Part shown: in pieces, positions 10,337 through 20,223 of the stretch | Layout of the letters: each line of letters begins with the position of its first letter | Position numbering within the stretch: position 1 is the stretch's first letter | Assembly: GCA_963784195.1 (NCBI GenBank) | Contig: CAWARA010000033.1 | Coordinates: 1 to 64,000 of the forward strand | DNA length: 64,000 nt | Origin: CAVQAH01 sp963784195 | GTDB taxonomy: Bacteria > Acidobacteriota > Vicinamibacteria > Vicinamibacterales > 2-12-FULL-66-21 | Direction: 5' to 3' | Program-made: the position numbers and the translations under genes | Notes under the pieces: model-generated | What the model was told of the DNA's origin: nothing | Seen by the model: the letters and a program-made list of their open reading frames with translations, nothing else | Database searches by the model: none

Positions 10337-10354
10337 GTCCGGCTTCAGCCCGAC
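10337..10354 (+). repeat. REP-like palindrome, copy 3
   Basis: GTCCGGCTTCAGCCCGAC, again preceded by CGTAGT. One substitution breaks the perfect stem. It lies 20 nt after copy 2, in tandem. Confidence 0.75.
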
Positions 10355-10411
10355 CCCCAAGCCCCGAGCCCCGAGTCGCCCCAAGGCAACGAGCAACGAG
10401 CAACGAAAAAA

Positions 10412-12446
10412 CTACATGCGCTGCGGAACCGTGCACCCCATCAACGCGAGGGCACGCGTCATCTGCGCGCGGTAGTAGGCGACGGCAGCAGCCCGCCAGA
10501 TCTGCGCGTCGCGGCGCTCCTCGTTCAGGATCGGGTAGCGGTGATAGAACGCGTTGAACGCCTGTGCCAGGCCGAACGCATATTTGGCCAGCACGGACAG
10601 CTCCAGCGTGCGGATCGCTTGATCGACGACCTCGTCCAGCCGTGCGGCCTCGAGGACCAGCCCCCACAGGTCGTGTGCCTCGTCGGTCGAGGCGGCGAGC
10701 AACGTCCGTCGGCGTCGAAGAGAGCGCGCCGATGACGGCAGCTTCGTTCAGCCCGGCCCGTTCCTCGAGCTTGTTGAAGATGTTGTTGGCGCGTACGACG
10801 GCATACTGAAGATACGGGCCGCTCTCGCCCTCGAAGCTCAAGGCCTCGTCGATGTCGAACACGATGACCTTGCCGCGCGAGAACTTGACCATGAAGTACC
10901 GCACGGCTGCCACCGCAATCGCCTCGGCCACCCGTCGCGCCTCGTCCGCCGGCTGATCCGGGTTTCGCTTCGCGACCTCACCAGCTGCCTTTGCGGTCAG
11001 CCGATCCAGCAGGTCATCCGCCTTGACGCCAAGGCCTTTCCGGCCCGACACCTCGACGAACGGCCGGTCTGCATCCTCGTTCGGATCGTAGCCAAGCTCG
11101 CGGGCCGTGGCGTGCGAGAGCGCCACCATCTCGTACGCGTAGTGGACCGAATGCGCCGCCTGCTGGTCGTAGCCGAGCGCGGCCAGCGCCTGCTTGACGA
11201 GCTTCTGCAGGTAGCTCTGACGCGTGTCGATGACGTTGCACACCCAGGACGCGCGACCGAACGATGGCGCTGACTCGGACGCCACCGCGTTCGACGAATT
11301 CGAGCTCGTCGACCACAGCTGCCGGCCGCCCGTGCCGTTCTCGAAGACCCGATAGTGGAAGTCCTTGCCGAGCAGGCCGAACTTCCACAACTGATACGCC
11401 ATGTCCTTCCCGACGTATGTCACGGTCCCGTCGGAGCGGACGATCACTTTCTCCCGTCGCTCTTCCGCGTCCTCGGAATCATCCGGGGCCGTGTCAGAGT
11501 CGTCAGGGCCACCACCCTCGGCGTCATCATCGATCTTCATGACCCAGCAGCCCTTCAGGCGGCCCTCGGACTGCAGGAATACAGCGCCGGTCTTCTTGAG
11601 GAATTCGAACGCGTGCGCCCAGAAGTGCAGGCGCAGGATGTCGCCTTCCCAGGTCAGCAAGTCGTAGCCGATGTTCATGCGCCGCATCGTTTCGAGGTGC
11701 CGGCGGACGATGCGGTCGGCGATGAACGCGGCCATGTCCGCTGTGGGATTGCCGCCGTGCTCGATCGCATGAAGCGCCGCCGCGCGGATCTTGAGGCGCG
11801 TCTTGTCTTCCTCATACCACTCGGTCACGCGCGCGTACAGATCCCAGCAATGGAAATCGAACCGCGTCGTGTCCGCGATGCGCCTGACATCGTCCAGCGA
11901 CAGTCGCTCCAGTTCCTGAAAGCCGACGGCGACGTCGGCGACCTGCACGCCGGTGTCGTCGATGTAGTTCTGAATCTCGACCTGCCGGCCGCTGAACACG
12001 AGCAGCCGGCCGAACGAATCCCCGAGCGCGGCATTGCGCAGATGACCGATGTGCGCCGCCTTGTTGGGGTTGATCGCCGTGTGTTCGACGATCGTCTTGC
12101 CCTCGACGATCGCGCTCGCAGCCGGTGGCTTGGTGAGACGTGCCGATAGAAACGCGGCGCGATCCAGAAAGAAATTCACGTAGCCGTTCGGCGCCGCCTC
12201 GATCCTGGAGACGCCTTCGATCGTGCCGAGCGCTCCGGCGATTTCCTGGGCGATGACGCGCGGCGCCTTACGCAGCCGCCGCGCCAGCTCGAAGGCCAGC
12301 GGCACGGCGAGATCGCCCAGCGCACGCCGCGGCGGCATCTCGACCGGAATGGCAGCGAGCACCGGCTCATCGGCAGGGAGGTTATACAGTTGGATGACCG
12401 CGTCGGCCATCCGGCGTCTGACGATCTGGTGTATCGGGAGAATCAT
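10412..12446 (-). CDS. argS: Arginyl-tRNA synthetase (one apparent frameshift)
   Basis: About 677 residues once corrected. The HIGH-like motif is NPNKAAHIGHLRNAALGDS, after an N-terminal Add-1 domain (PPRRALGDLAVPLAFELARR). The catalytic and anticodon domains follow (YEMVALSHATARELG, GPYLQYAVVRANNIF, AQAFNAFYHRYPIL). The reading frame shifts near 10703: upstream frame gives ..IGALSSTPTD, downstream frame gives LLAASTDEAHDLWGL to the true end at 10412. One extra base explains it, while the uncorrected frame runs to 10308 with a nonsense tail. The protein is longer than usual because of an acidic insertion (Asp/Glu/Ser-rich) in the middle. A loss of function in an essential single gene is implausible. 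Confidence 0.88.
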
Positions 12447-12462
12447 CGAATCTTATGCTGTT

Positions 12463-12781
12463 GACGGAGCGGACGGAGGGAACGGAACAAGCTTCAACTC
12501 GGAGACGCGGAGAAACGGAGATCGATCTGCAGTTCAGCGTTCAGAGCCGATGCCGGCCCGGCCATCGGCCGGGCCGGGCGATCGACCGACACCCCGAGGA
12601 CACAAGCCGCCGTGGCGTTCGATCGCGGCTTGTGTCCTCGGGGTGTCGGTCGATCGCTCGCCGCGCACGCGCGGCGGCATCGGCTGCCGCACCTCGACGT
12701 TAGCCAGTGCCCATTCGCTTGACTCCGTTGCTCCGTTTCTCCGAGTTGAAGCTCGTTCCGTTACCCTCCGTCCCCTCCGTC
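12463..12781 (+). repeat. Nested giant inverted repeat E1 (argS-mobA intergenic)
   Basis: The outer arms, about 51-58 nt (12463-12520 and 12731-12781), are complementary except for a 7-nt length difference and few mismatches, and contain GGACGGA/CGGAGAAAC heptads. Inside are a second stem (AGCCGATGCC 12546 / GGCATCGGCT 12675), a GGCCCGGCC..GGCCGGGCC hairpin at 12555-12575, and a perfect 31-bp inverted repeat (12580-12610 with 12626-12656). The whole 343-bp space between argS and mobA is this structure. No gene is seen in it. It shares its outer-arm theme with E3 at 54534. Confidence 0.85.
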
Positions 12782-12789
12782 GCACGAAT

Positions 12790-13434
12790 TCACGCCTCAC
12801 CATCCATGATACGATCCTGCTGCCGCGCTTCGGAGCTCGGCTCGACGATGGTTCGGGCGCGTTCGTAATCATGCGGCGTGTTGACGTTGACGAACAACAG
12901 ACCGTCCGGCCCGAACGCCTCGAGCGCACCGGCGCCGATTTCCTCCACACGCAACCCTTCGGGCAGTTTAGCCGCTTCGAGCTCGCCTCGTTCGAGCCGC
13001 TGACGGATCGCGCTGGCGCACGATCGGGCGTAGATGGCACACAGCGGTTCGAGGCCACGCCGGCTTCTCGGGATCACGATATCGGCCTCGAGCGTGGCCA
13101 TGTGGCGCAGCAGCGGCAAGCTGACGTACGGCATGTCGCAGGCAATGACGATCGTGCGATCGCGAGGCGATCGGACGATCGCGGTATAGATGCCGCCGAG
13201 CGCTCCACATCCCGGTATCTCGTCGGCAACGGCTTCAAGCCCGCGAGCTGCCCAGGCGGGTGCGTCGGAACCGACAATGAAGATTGGGTCGGCCAGCGTG
13301 CGCAGCACGTCCAGCTGGCGATCGAGGATGGGGCGGCCACCGACGTCGAGCAGCGCCTTCTGGCGTCCGCCCATACGCCGGGCAGTGCCGCCGGCGAGAA
13401 TCGCAGCGGCAGGACGAGAGCCGTGGGTCACCAA
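12790..13434 (-). CDS. mobA: Molybdenum cofactor guanylyltransferase
   Basis: 214 residues of the MobA nucleotidyltransferase family. The GTP-binding signature is AAILAGGTARRMGGRQKALL at residues 9-29. The Mg2+-binding Asp region is IVIACDMPYVSLPLL, and the conserved NVNTPHDY motif lies near the C-terminus. It attaches GMP to molybdopterin to give bis-MGD cofactor for molybdoenzymes. No other moa/moe gene is in the window. The gene is divergent from the following plus-strand gene and its 3' end abuts inverted repeat E1. Confidence 0.9.
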   Translation of the reverse strand: MVTHGSRPAAAILAGGTARRMGGRQKALLDVGGRPILDRQLDVLRTLADPIFIVGSDAPAWAARGLEAVADEIPGCGALGGIYTAIVRSPRDRTIVIACDMPYVSLPLLRHMATLEADIVIPRSRRGLEPLCAIYARSCASAIRQRLERGELEAAKLPEGLRVEEIGAGALEAFGPDGLLFVNVNTPHDYERARTIVEPSSEARQQDRIMDGEA

Positions 13435-13460
13435 CTCAGACGATATCAGAACGGTCGCCG

Positions 13461-14063
13461 ATGAGTGAGCCGCGAATCGGCCGGGTCCTCGTGGCGAGCC
13501 TGCATCAGGCGATCGCCGACATCCTTCCCAGCCGGCTGGAGTTCTACGAGAACTGGCTGAACGCCCACGGCTTGCGCGAGGGCACGATTGGCCTGGGCCC
13601 GCTGTCGGCCGTGCTGAGTTTCCTCCGCAGCGAGGGAGAGGCGTACAATCTGATCACGGGGCGCGCCGGCGAGTATGCGGCGGACTGGACGGTCAGCAGC
13701 ATGCCGACGCTGGAGCGCCGGATCATCCGGGCCATGCCGGTGACGATTCGCGCCAGGCTGGCCATGCGCACGGCCAGCGCGCTCGTCCGCGCGACGTATC
13801 CGGGATCGCGCGCGATCGTCAAGGTGAGGCGAGGCGTAGGCTCGGTTGACCTCCGCGGGTCGCTGTTTTGCGAGGTGCGCGAAGCGTCGGTGCTGCCGCT
13901 GTGCGGCTTCTACGCGTCCGCTATTGCCCACGTACTGCAGCAGTTCGCGCTTCGAGCCGATGCTCGGGTGAGCGCATGCCGCGCCGCTGGAGGCCGCAAG
14001 GGCTGTCAGCTGCAGGTGGCGATCCAGGCTGCCGGCGCCGATCGACCGGCGACCGCAGCCTGA
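13461..14063 (+). CDS. Hypothetical protein with a possible V4R-like C-terminal domain
   Basis: 200 residues, soluble, no signal peptide. The first 90 residues are helical (HQAIADILPSRLEFYENWL). The C-terminal part (GSLFCEV..LCGFYASAIAHVL..CRAAGGRKGCQLQVAI) has the spacing of Cys and Gly residues seen in V4R/heme-NO-binding-like small-molecule domains, but this is only a weak resemblance. The ATG at 13461 is preferred to longer upstream in-frame starts, which overlap the divergent mobA. It is 41 bp upstream of the TPR gene, probably cotranscribed. Confidence 0.65.
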   Translation: MSEPRIGRVLVASLHQAIADILPSRLEFYENWLNAHGLREGTIGLGPLSAVLSFLRSEGEAYNLITGRAGEYAADWTVSSMPTLERRIIRAMPVTIRARLAMRTASALVRATYPGSRAIVKVRRGVGSVDLRGSLFCEVREASVLPLCGFYASAIAHVLQQFALRADARVSACRAAGGRKGCQLQVAIQAAGADRPATAA

Positions 14064-14104
14064 ACAGACCGGCCGGCTCAGCCCGGTTCCGCCCGAGTTT
14101 CTAC

Positions 14105-15713
14105 ATGCGCCGACACCTCCTGTTCCTTGCGCTCGCGATCCTGACCGCCGTTTCGCCGGCGTTCGCTCAAGCCACGACCAACCGTATCCTCGTCGTGCCG
14201 TTCGACAACCGCGCCAACGAGCCCCGGTATCAGTGGCTTGCGGAAGCCTCGGCGGTGCTGATGGCCGACAGCCTGCGCGAGCGTGGCGCGCCGGCGCTGG
14301 TCAGAACCGAGCGGGTCCGCGCCTTCGAGCAGTTGCACCTGCCACCGGCAGCCTCGCTGAGCCGCGCGACGGTCATCAAGGTGGCGCAACTTGTGGGCGC
14401 CGGCGAGGTGATCATCGGGAGCTTCAGTGTCGAGAACGAGCAGTTCTCGGTGACCGCGAGCAGCATTCGCGTCGATGCCGGCCGTCTGCAGCCGCAGGTC
14501 ACCGAACGCGGACCGCTCACCGAGCTGTTCACGATTTTCGAGCGGCTGTCGGGGCGCATGACGCATGAGCCCTTGCCGCCACAGAAGTCCTCTGCGGCCC
14601 AGCCGCCGCTCGATGCCTTCGAGAACTACATCAAGGGGCTGCTCGCCGAGAACCCGGCCAGTAAGGCGACGTTTCTCGAGGCGGCGATCCGCGAGCATGC
14701 CGAGTTCGATCGCGCGAGGCTCGCGCTGTGGGAGGTGCGGAACGATCAGGGGGACGACCAGTCCGCGCTCGAGACGGCGCGCGCGGTGCCTCCCGGTTCG
14801 CCGCTGGCGGGTCGCGCCCGCTTCTCGGCCGGCGTATCGCTCCTCGAATTGAAGCGCTACGACGAGGCGTTCGACACCTTCAAGAAGTTGCTCGACGAGA
14901 GCACCGGGTCGTCGCCGCCGGCCTCGGTGTTGAACAACCTCGGCGTCGTTCAGATCCGGCGCGGGGGCACCACCCAGGCGGGAACGGCCGCTTACTACCT
15001 GACCAAGGCCGCCGACAGCGAAGCGGAGCCCGATTATTTCTTCAACCTCGGCTACGCGTATTTCCGTGAGCGCAATTACACCGGTGCGCAGTTCTGGCTA
15101 AGGGAGACGCTGCGGCGCGATCCGACCGACGCCGATTCACACTACGTGCTTGCGGCAGCGCTGCAGGCGACCGGCGGCGTCGTCGAGGCGGGACGCGAAC
15201 GCGATCTGGCGCGGCAACTGTCGGCGCGTTATGAAGAGATCGATCGGCAATCTTCCGATCGCTTCGCCGTTCCCGAAGGGCTCGAGCGCGTGGCGATGGA
15301 TCTGGCAACGCCGCTGGCGACCCGCGCGGACAAGGTGCTCGTGAACTCCGCCCTACGCGAGCAGCAGGAGCTGGCCAAGTTTCATCTCGAGCAGGGCAAG
15401 AAACTGTTCGACCGCGAGAAGGATCGGGAAGCGATGGCGGAGCTGAGGCGCGTGGTGTACCTGTCGCCATACGAGGCATCGGCTCACCTCATGATCGCGC
15501 GGATTCACCTTCGCGGCGGCCGGGCCGGCGATGCCATCGATGCGCTGAAGATCTCGATCTGGAGCGAGGATACAGCCGCGCGCCCGAATCGCCATGGGCG
15601 AGGCCTACCTGAAGTCGGGGAACACGTCCGCGGCGAAGACGGAGTTCGAGCGCGCCCTCGTGCTCGATCCGGCGTCGATCGAGGCAAAGAGGCTGCTGGG
15701 AACGATCAAATGA
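14105..15713 (+). CDS. Exported TPR-repeat protein with CsgG/TolB-like N-terminal domain (one apparent frameshift)
   Basis: About 535 residues. Signal peptide: MRRHLLFLALAILTAVSPAFAQA. Residues 25-190 resemble the CsgG/FlgO-like fold (NRILVVPFDNR..LMADSLRERG..). Then come tetratricopeptide-type repeats (SALETARAVPPGSPLAGRARF, YFFNLGYAYFRERNYTGAQFW, LAKFHLEQGKKLFDREKDREAM). The frame breaks at a CCC run at 15583-15585. Dropping one C restores RIAMGEAYLKSGN..ERALVLDPASIEAK and the stop at 15711-15713, a perfect TPR continuation. Probably a periplasmic assembly or scaffolding protein; partner unknown. Confidence 0.8.
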
Positions 15714-15733
15714 GTGCTGGATAGGAGACCATC

Positions 15734-17107
15734 ATGCGCGTCGCTCGCTCGTCGCTTCTGCTCGGAATCGCGTTGCTCGCGTTTTCGGCCGTCAGCGGCG
15801 CCCGTCAGAGCGCGCCGGTGGCGATCGTTGCCGAGATGGACGGGATCATCCATCCGGTGGCCGTCGAATACATCAAGAAGGCGATCGATCGCGCGGATCG
15901 CTCCAACGCCGCCGTCGTCGTCATCAACCTCCGGACGCCGGGCGGCCTGGTCGACTCCACCCGCGATATCAACACCGCGATCATCAATGCGCGGACGCCG
16001 GTCGTGGTCTTCGTCGGTCCGTCGGGTAGCCGCGCCGCGTCGGCCGGATTCCTGATAACCATCGCCGCCGACGTCGCGGCCATGGCGCCGGGCACACACA
16101 TCGGCGCCGCACATCCCGTTACCGGAGATGGCCAGAAGATCGAGGACGCCATGGAGAAGAAGATGGTGTCCGATCTGGCGGGCTACGCCCGCACGCTGGC
16201 CACCCAGCGCAAGCGCAACGTCGAGCTCGTCGAGAAAGCCGTGACCGAAAGCCAGTCGTACACCGATCAGGAGGCGCTCAAAGCGAGCCCGCCGCTGATC
16301 GATCTGGTCGCGGCAGACGTGCCGGAGCTGCTGCGGAAACTGGACGGCAGGCCCGTCACCCGGTTCGATGGCCGGACGGTTACGCTCCAACTCACCAACG
16401 CGACCACGGAGCGCCTCGAGATGACCTGGTCGGAACAGGTGTTGAGCGCGCTGGCCCATCCCCAGATCGCATACCTGCTGCTGACCCTCGGCACGCTGGG
16501 GCTCACGATCGAACTCTGGAATCCAGGGTCGGTGCTCCCGGGTGTGGTCGGCGGCATCTGCCTGTTGCTCGCGTTTTTCGCATTTCAGGTGCTGCCGATC
16601 AGCTATGCCGGCCTCGGCCTGATGCTTTTCGGCGTGCTGCTGCTCATCCTCGAGGTGAAAGTGACCAGCTTCGGTCTGCTGGCTGTCGGCGGCGTCACGA
16701 GCCTGCTTCTCGGGTCCATGATGCTCATGGACAGCCCATTGCCGGAGCTGCAGATCGGCCTCCGGATGATCCTGCCGGTGACGCTCGCGGTGTCCGGGAT
16801 CATCCTGTTCCTGGTGCGCCTCGCGGTTCAGGCGCAGCGGACGCCGTCGGTGACAGGCGACGTCGGGATGATCGGCGAGGTGGGGAGGGCCCTGTCGTCC
16901 ATTGAGCCCGGCGGGGTCGGTCGGGTGCTGACACGGGGTGAGATCTGGACAGCCACCGCGAACGAGCCGATAACCAATGGTGACGGGGTCCGTGTGCTCG
17001 GCGTCAAAGGGCTGCTCCTGACCGTCGCGCGCGAACTGGGCGTGGCGGATCATTCTGAGGTTGGCCCGAACGCCCCGTCTGCGGACAGCCGGTCAGCGCG
17101 CGTGTAA
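15734..17107 (+). CDS. NfeD-like membrane-bound serine protease (ClpP class)
   Basis: 457 residues, the long NfeD form. A signal peptide is followed by a ClpP-like protease domain (VVVINLRTPGGLVDSTRDIN; nucleophile Ser in SRAASAGFLITIAAD; general-base Lys region EKKMVSDLAGYARTLA). Then come four to five membrane segments (residues about 235-360, e.g. LLLTLGTLGLTIELW, ILPVTLAVSGIILFLV) and a C-terminal OB-fold NfeD domain (GEVGRALSSIEPGGVGRVLTRGEIW). It stands 23 bp before the slipin gene. NfeD-slipin pairs are a recurrent operon in which the protease cleaves the C-terminal hydrophobic region of the slipin. Confidence 0.88.
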   Translation: MRVARSSLLLGIALLAFSAVSGARQSAPVAIVAEMDGIIHPVAVEYIKKAIDRADRSNAAVVVINLRTPGGLVDSTRDINTAIINARTPVVVFVGPSGSRAASAGFLITIAADVAAMAPGTHIGAAHPVTGDGQKIEDAMEKKMVSDLAGYARTLATQRKRNVELVEKAVTESQSYTDQEALKASPPLIDLVAADVPELLRKLDGRPVTRFDGRTVTLQLTNATTERLEMTWSEQVLSALAHPQIAYLLLTLGTLGLTIELWNPGSVLPGVVGGICLLLAFFAFQVLPISYAGLGLMLFGVLLLILEVKVTSFGLLAVGGVTSLLLGSMMLMDSPLPELQIGLRMILPVTLAVSGIILFLVRLAVQAQRTPSVTGDVGMIGEVGRALSSIEPGGVGRVLTRGEIWTATANEPITNGDGVRVLGVKGLLLTVARELGVADHSEVGPNAPSADSRSARV

Positions 17108-17117
17108 GATCCGCGAT

Positions 17118-17123
17118 GGAGGA
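17118..17123 (+). promoter_or_regulatory. Ribosome binding site deciding the slipin GTG start
   Basis: GGAGGA lies 6 nt before the GTG at 17130. It favours this start over longer in-frame reading from 17061, which overlaps the nfeD 3' end. Confidence 0.7.
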
Positions 17124-17129
17124 TATGCC

Positions 17130-17885
17130 GTGATTTTTCCGCCGTTGCTGATCGTTCTGGGCATCCTGGCGTTCTATCTCTTCAGCTCGATCAAGGTGCT
17201 GAACGAGTACGAACGGGGTGTCATCTTTCGTCTCGGCAAGCTGCTTCCGCAACCGAAGGGCCCTGGCGTGGTCCTGGTGTTTGCACCGATCGATCGGATG
17301 GTTCGCGTCAGCCTGCGCACCATCGTCCTGGACGTGCCCCCCCAGGACGTCATTACGCGCGACAACGTGTCGGTCAAGGTCAACGCCGTCGTGTATTTCC
17401 GAGTCATCGATCCGCGCCGGGCGATCGTGGAGGTCGAGAGCTATCACTACGCCACCTCGCAGCTCGCGCAAACCACGCTCAGAAGCGTGCTCGGTCAGGT
17501 CGAGCTCGATGACCTGCTGTCGCAGCGCGAGAAGCTGAACCAGGATCTGCAGCACATCCTCGATCAGCGCACGGATCCCTGGGGCATCAAGGTGTCCGCT
17601 GTGGAAGTGAAGCACGTCGATCTGCCGCCAGACATGCAGCGCGCGATGGCGCGTCAGGCCGAGGCCGAACGCGAGAAGCGTGCTAAAATCATCCACGCTG
17701 AAGGTGAGTTGGAGGCCTCGGAGAAGCTGCGGCAGGCCGCGACTGTCATCGCCGGCGAACCGGTCACCATTACGCTGCGCTACCTCCAGACCCTCACCGA
17801 AATCGCAGCCGAAAAGAACTCGACGATCGTCTTTCCGCTGCCGATCGACCTTATCAACATGATCACCAAAAGCGCGAGGGGATAA
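17130..17885 (+). CDS. Slipin (SPFH/band 7 family)
   Basis: 251 residues. An N-terminal membrane anchor (VIFPPLLIVLGILAFYLF) is followed by an SPFH domain (VLNEYERGVIFRLGKLLPQPKGPGVVLVFAPIDRM, TIVLDVPPQDVITRDNVSVKVNAVVYFRV). A charged coiled-coil rich in Ala, Glu and Arg follows (ARQAEAEREKRAKIIHAEGELEAS), then FPLPIDLINMI. It forms oligomeric membrane microdomain scaffolds. Its partnership with the upstream NfeD protease is inferred from synteny and from known archaeal and bacterial pairs. Confidence 0.9.
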   Translation: MIFPPLLIVLGILAFYLFSSIKVLNEYERGVIFRLGKLLPQPKGPGVVLVFAPIDRMVRVSLRTIVLDVPPQDVITRDNVSVKVNAVVYFRVIDPRRAIVEVESYHYATSQLAQTTLRSVLGQVELDDLLSQREKLNQDLQHILDQRTDPWGIKVSAVEVKHVDLPPDMQRAMARQAEAEREKRAKIIHAEGELEASEKLRQAATVIAGEPVTITLRYLQTLTEIAAEKNSTIVFPLPIDLINMITKSARG

Positions 17886-17890
17886 CCAGA

Positions 17891-18614
17891 GTGTCCGAGC
17901 TCACGCACGATAACGTCGACGACGCGTTTCACGAGATTCAGTTGAGCGGCAAGCAACTGGTCGCGCTCTTCATGCTGACGACCGTCGTGTCGGTCTTCAT
18001 CTTCCTGTGCGGCGTGCTGGTGGGCCGCGGCGTGCGCGCGGAAGACATCGGCGTGGACTCCACCGTCGCGACTTCGGGGACACCGGCGCCCGTTTCCGAA
18101 GGGCAGCCTGTGACGTCGCCCCCGGCGGCGGTGGCCGAGCAACCGGCACCGGCGGCGGACAGCGCTTTGACCTACGCGGATCGGCTTCAGCGCGATAAGC
18201 CGGCGTCCGAGGATCTGAAAGCACGATCGGCTGCCCCGAAAGAAGAGCCTCGCAGCAACGGAGGATCAGCGGCCGAAACTCGAAACGCCGCGCTCGGAGC
18301 CGCCACCGGTCGCTGCGCCGCCCGCCGCAACGCAGGCCGCCGCAACGCCGCCGCCCGCACCGGCTGCCGCCGGTGGCCGGCCAGGCGCGTGGGCCGTGCA
18401 GGTCGTTTCGCTTCGCGATCGCGCCGCCGCGACGAAAATCGTCCAGCGGTTGACCGGCAAGGGCTATCCGGCCTTTCTCATCGCTCCCGCAGCTGGCGTT
18501 CCGGCGCCGGTCTACAAGGTTCAGGTCGGCAGGTTTGACGATCGGCTCGAGGCGCAACGCGTCAGCGATCGCTTGAAGAAGGAAGAGCAGTTCGACCCCT
18601 GGATTATTCGCTAG
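17891..18614 (+). CDS. SPOR-domain membrane protein (one apparent frameshift)
   Basis: About 240 residues when corrected, starting at GTG 17891. A cytoplasmic N-terminus of about 25 residues, one membrane helix (LVALFMLTTVVSVFIFLCGVLVG) and a Pro/Ala-rich periplasmic linker lead to a SPOR domain (WAVQVVSLRDRAAATKIVQRLTGKG..YKVQVGRFDDRLEAQRVSDRL). SPOR binds denuded glycan strands at the division septum. The frame moves by +1 somewhere between 18237 and 18275 (near the CCCC run at 18234-18237); both frames are linker-like there, so the exact site is unclear. Uncorrected, the frame ends at 18538 without the SPOR domain. Its stop at 18612-18614 is inside the likely lnt 5' end. Confidence 0.8.
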
Positions 18615-18631
18615 CGGCCCTCGCGGGCGCC

Positions 18632-20164
18632 TTGCTCGCGCTGAGCTTTCCAAAGTACGGTCATCCCGCCTTCGCGTGGATCGCACTGACGCCACTGCTC
18701 GTGGCCTTGGTGCGTCTGCCCGACGGTCCGCGCCCCTTCAGGCGCGCGTTTCGTCTCGGCCTGCTCTCCGGTGCGATCTATTTCGCGGGCACTCTCTACT
18801 GGCTCGTGGAGACGATGACGACGTTCGGCGGCCTGGCGACGCCGGTCGCCGTGTTCGCCGCGTTCATGCTCGTGGCCTACCTGGCCTTGTTTCCTGCTGC
18901 GTTCGCGGTCACCGTCACGCGTTTCCGCCGCGTCCTGGGTTCGACCTGGGCGGTCATGCTGTCACCCGTCGTATGGGTCAGCACCGAGCTCGGCCGGCAG
19001 TACGTCTGGGATGGTTTTCCGTGGGAGTTGCTGGGATACAGCCAGGTCGGGATTCTACCCATCGCGCAGATTGTGAGTGTCGTGGGTGTGTACGGATTGT
19101 CGGGGCTGCTCGCCCTGGCGAGTGCCGCGGCCACGATGATCCTGGTTGGCCGTGGCCGGGCCAGATGGGCGGTCCCCGCGATCGTGGCAGGCTTGATCAT
19201 CGCGTGCGCGGCGTGGGGTCAGTCACGGATGGCTGGCAACTCGCTGGTGACCGGCGGGACGCCGATCCGCGTTGCAGTGCTCCAGGGGAATATCGCGCAG
19301 GAAGACAAGTGGAACCCGGCGCTGGCCGACGCCATCACCAATCGTTACATGTCGATGACCCGTCAGGCGCTTCAGCAAGGGGCGACCTTCATCCTCTGGC
19401 CGGAGTCATCGACACCGTTCTACTTCGAAGAGGACATCGTCCGCGGCAGTTCGATCCGCCGTCTCGCGCGTGAAGCAGGCGCCACCTTCCTCATCGGTAG
19501 CGATCAAATCGAGCCGATTCGCCCGGTGGGGCCGCCGCTGACACCGGGGCCGCCTCCCGAACCGCTCAACTACAACGCGGCGTTTCTCGTGAAGCCCGAC
19601 GGCAGCATCGGCGCGGTGTATCGCAAGATGCACCTGGTTCCGTTCGGCGAGTACGTTCCGCTCAAGCGGATCTTCTTCTTCGTCGGCCCGATCGTCGAGG
19701 CGGTTTCTGCCTTCACGGCCGGCGACGTGCCGGTGCAGTTACCGATCGGCAACCGGTTCGCGAGCACGGCGATCTGCTACGAGGTCATCTACGCCAGCCT
19801 GATACGCCAGTTCGTCGTAGATGGCAGTCAGCTGCTGACGACGATTACGAACGACGCCTGGTACGGCCGCACGTCCGCGCCGTATCAGCACTGGGATCAG
19901 GCGGCGATGCGAGCCATCGAGAACGGCCGCTATCTCGCGAGAGCCGCGAACACCGGCATCAGCGGCTTCGTCGACCCTTACGGCCGCGTGATCGCCCGAA
20001 GCGACATGTTCGTGCAGGCGCTTCTGGTGGAAGACCTGAAATTCGTGGAGACGAAGACCATCTACACGAGGCTGGGCGACGTCGTCGCCTGGCTGTCGCT
20101 TGCGTTGACCGTGGCCACGCTGCTGGCGTCGTTCCGGGTTGGGGTGGGAAAGAGGGATGGTTGA
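18632..20164 (+). CDS. lnt: Apolipoprotein N-acyltransferase
   Basis: 510 residues from the TTG at 18632. The frame is open upstream to about 18599 (LDYSLAALAGA), so the true start may lie a few codons earlier, overlapping the SPOR gene. Several N-terminal membrane helices are followed by the nitrilase-like domain. The catalytic triad is visible: Glu in FILWPESSTPF, Lys in YRKMHLVPFGEYVPL, Cys in TAICYEVIY. It transfers the third acyl chain onto the N-terminal Cys of lipoproteins in the inner membrane. This fits the Lol genes at 44.4-46.4 kb. Confidence 0.92.
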   Translation: MLALSFPKYGHPAFAWIALTPLLVALVRLPDGPRPFRRAFRLGLLSGAIYFAGTLYWLVETMTTFGGLATPVAVFAAFMLVAYLALFPAAFAVTVTRFRRVLGSTWAVMLSPVVWVSTELGRQYVWDGFPWELLGYSQVGILPIAQIVSVVGVYGLSGLLALASAAATMILVGRGRARWAVPAIVAGLIIACAAWGQSRMAGNSLVTGGTPIRVAVLQGNIAQEDKWNPALADAITNRYMSMTRQALQQGATFILWPESSTPFYFEEDIVRGSSIRRLAREAGATFLIGSDQIEPIRPVGPPLTPGPPPEPLNYNAAFLVKPDGSIGAVYRKMHLVPFGEYVPLKRIFFFVGPIVEAVSAFTAGDVPVQLPIGNRFASTAICYEVIYASLIRQFVVDGSQLLTTITNDAWYGRTSAPYQHWDQAAMRAIENGRYLARAANTGISGFVDPYGRVIARSDMFVQALLVEDLKFVETKTIYTRLGDVVAWLSLALTVATLLASFRVGVGKRDG

Positions 20165-20223
20165 CGGGAAGATCTCGAGTGGCATATTGGGGGTTCGTGG
20201 CTAAGTCGACCGGTATTCACTGC

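Larger units (their letters stand above)
10191..10406 (+). repeat. Heptad-repeat palindrome H1 with REP copies in its loop
   Basis: Left arm 10191-10257 is a string of 7-nt near-repeats (CCGTAGT, TCGTGGT, TCGTAGT, then TCGGGGC three times). Right arm 10361-10406 carries the complementary GCCCCGA units followed by GCAACGA units. Between them are an inverted REP half (10255-10276) and two REP copies (10300-10317, 10337-10354). The element fills the space between two minus-strand genes. Confidence 0.75.
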
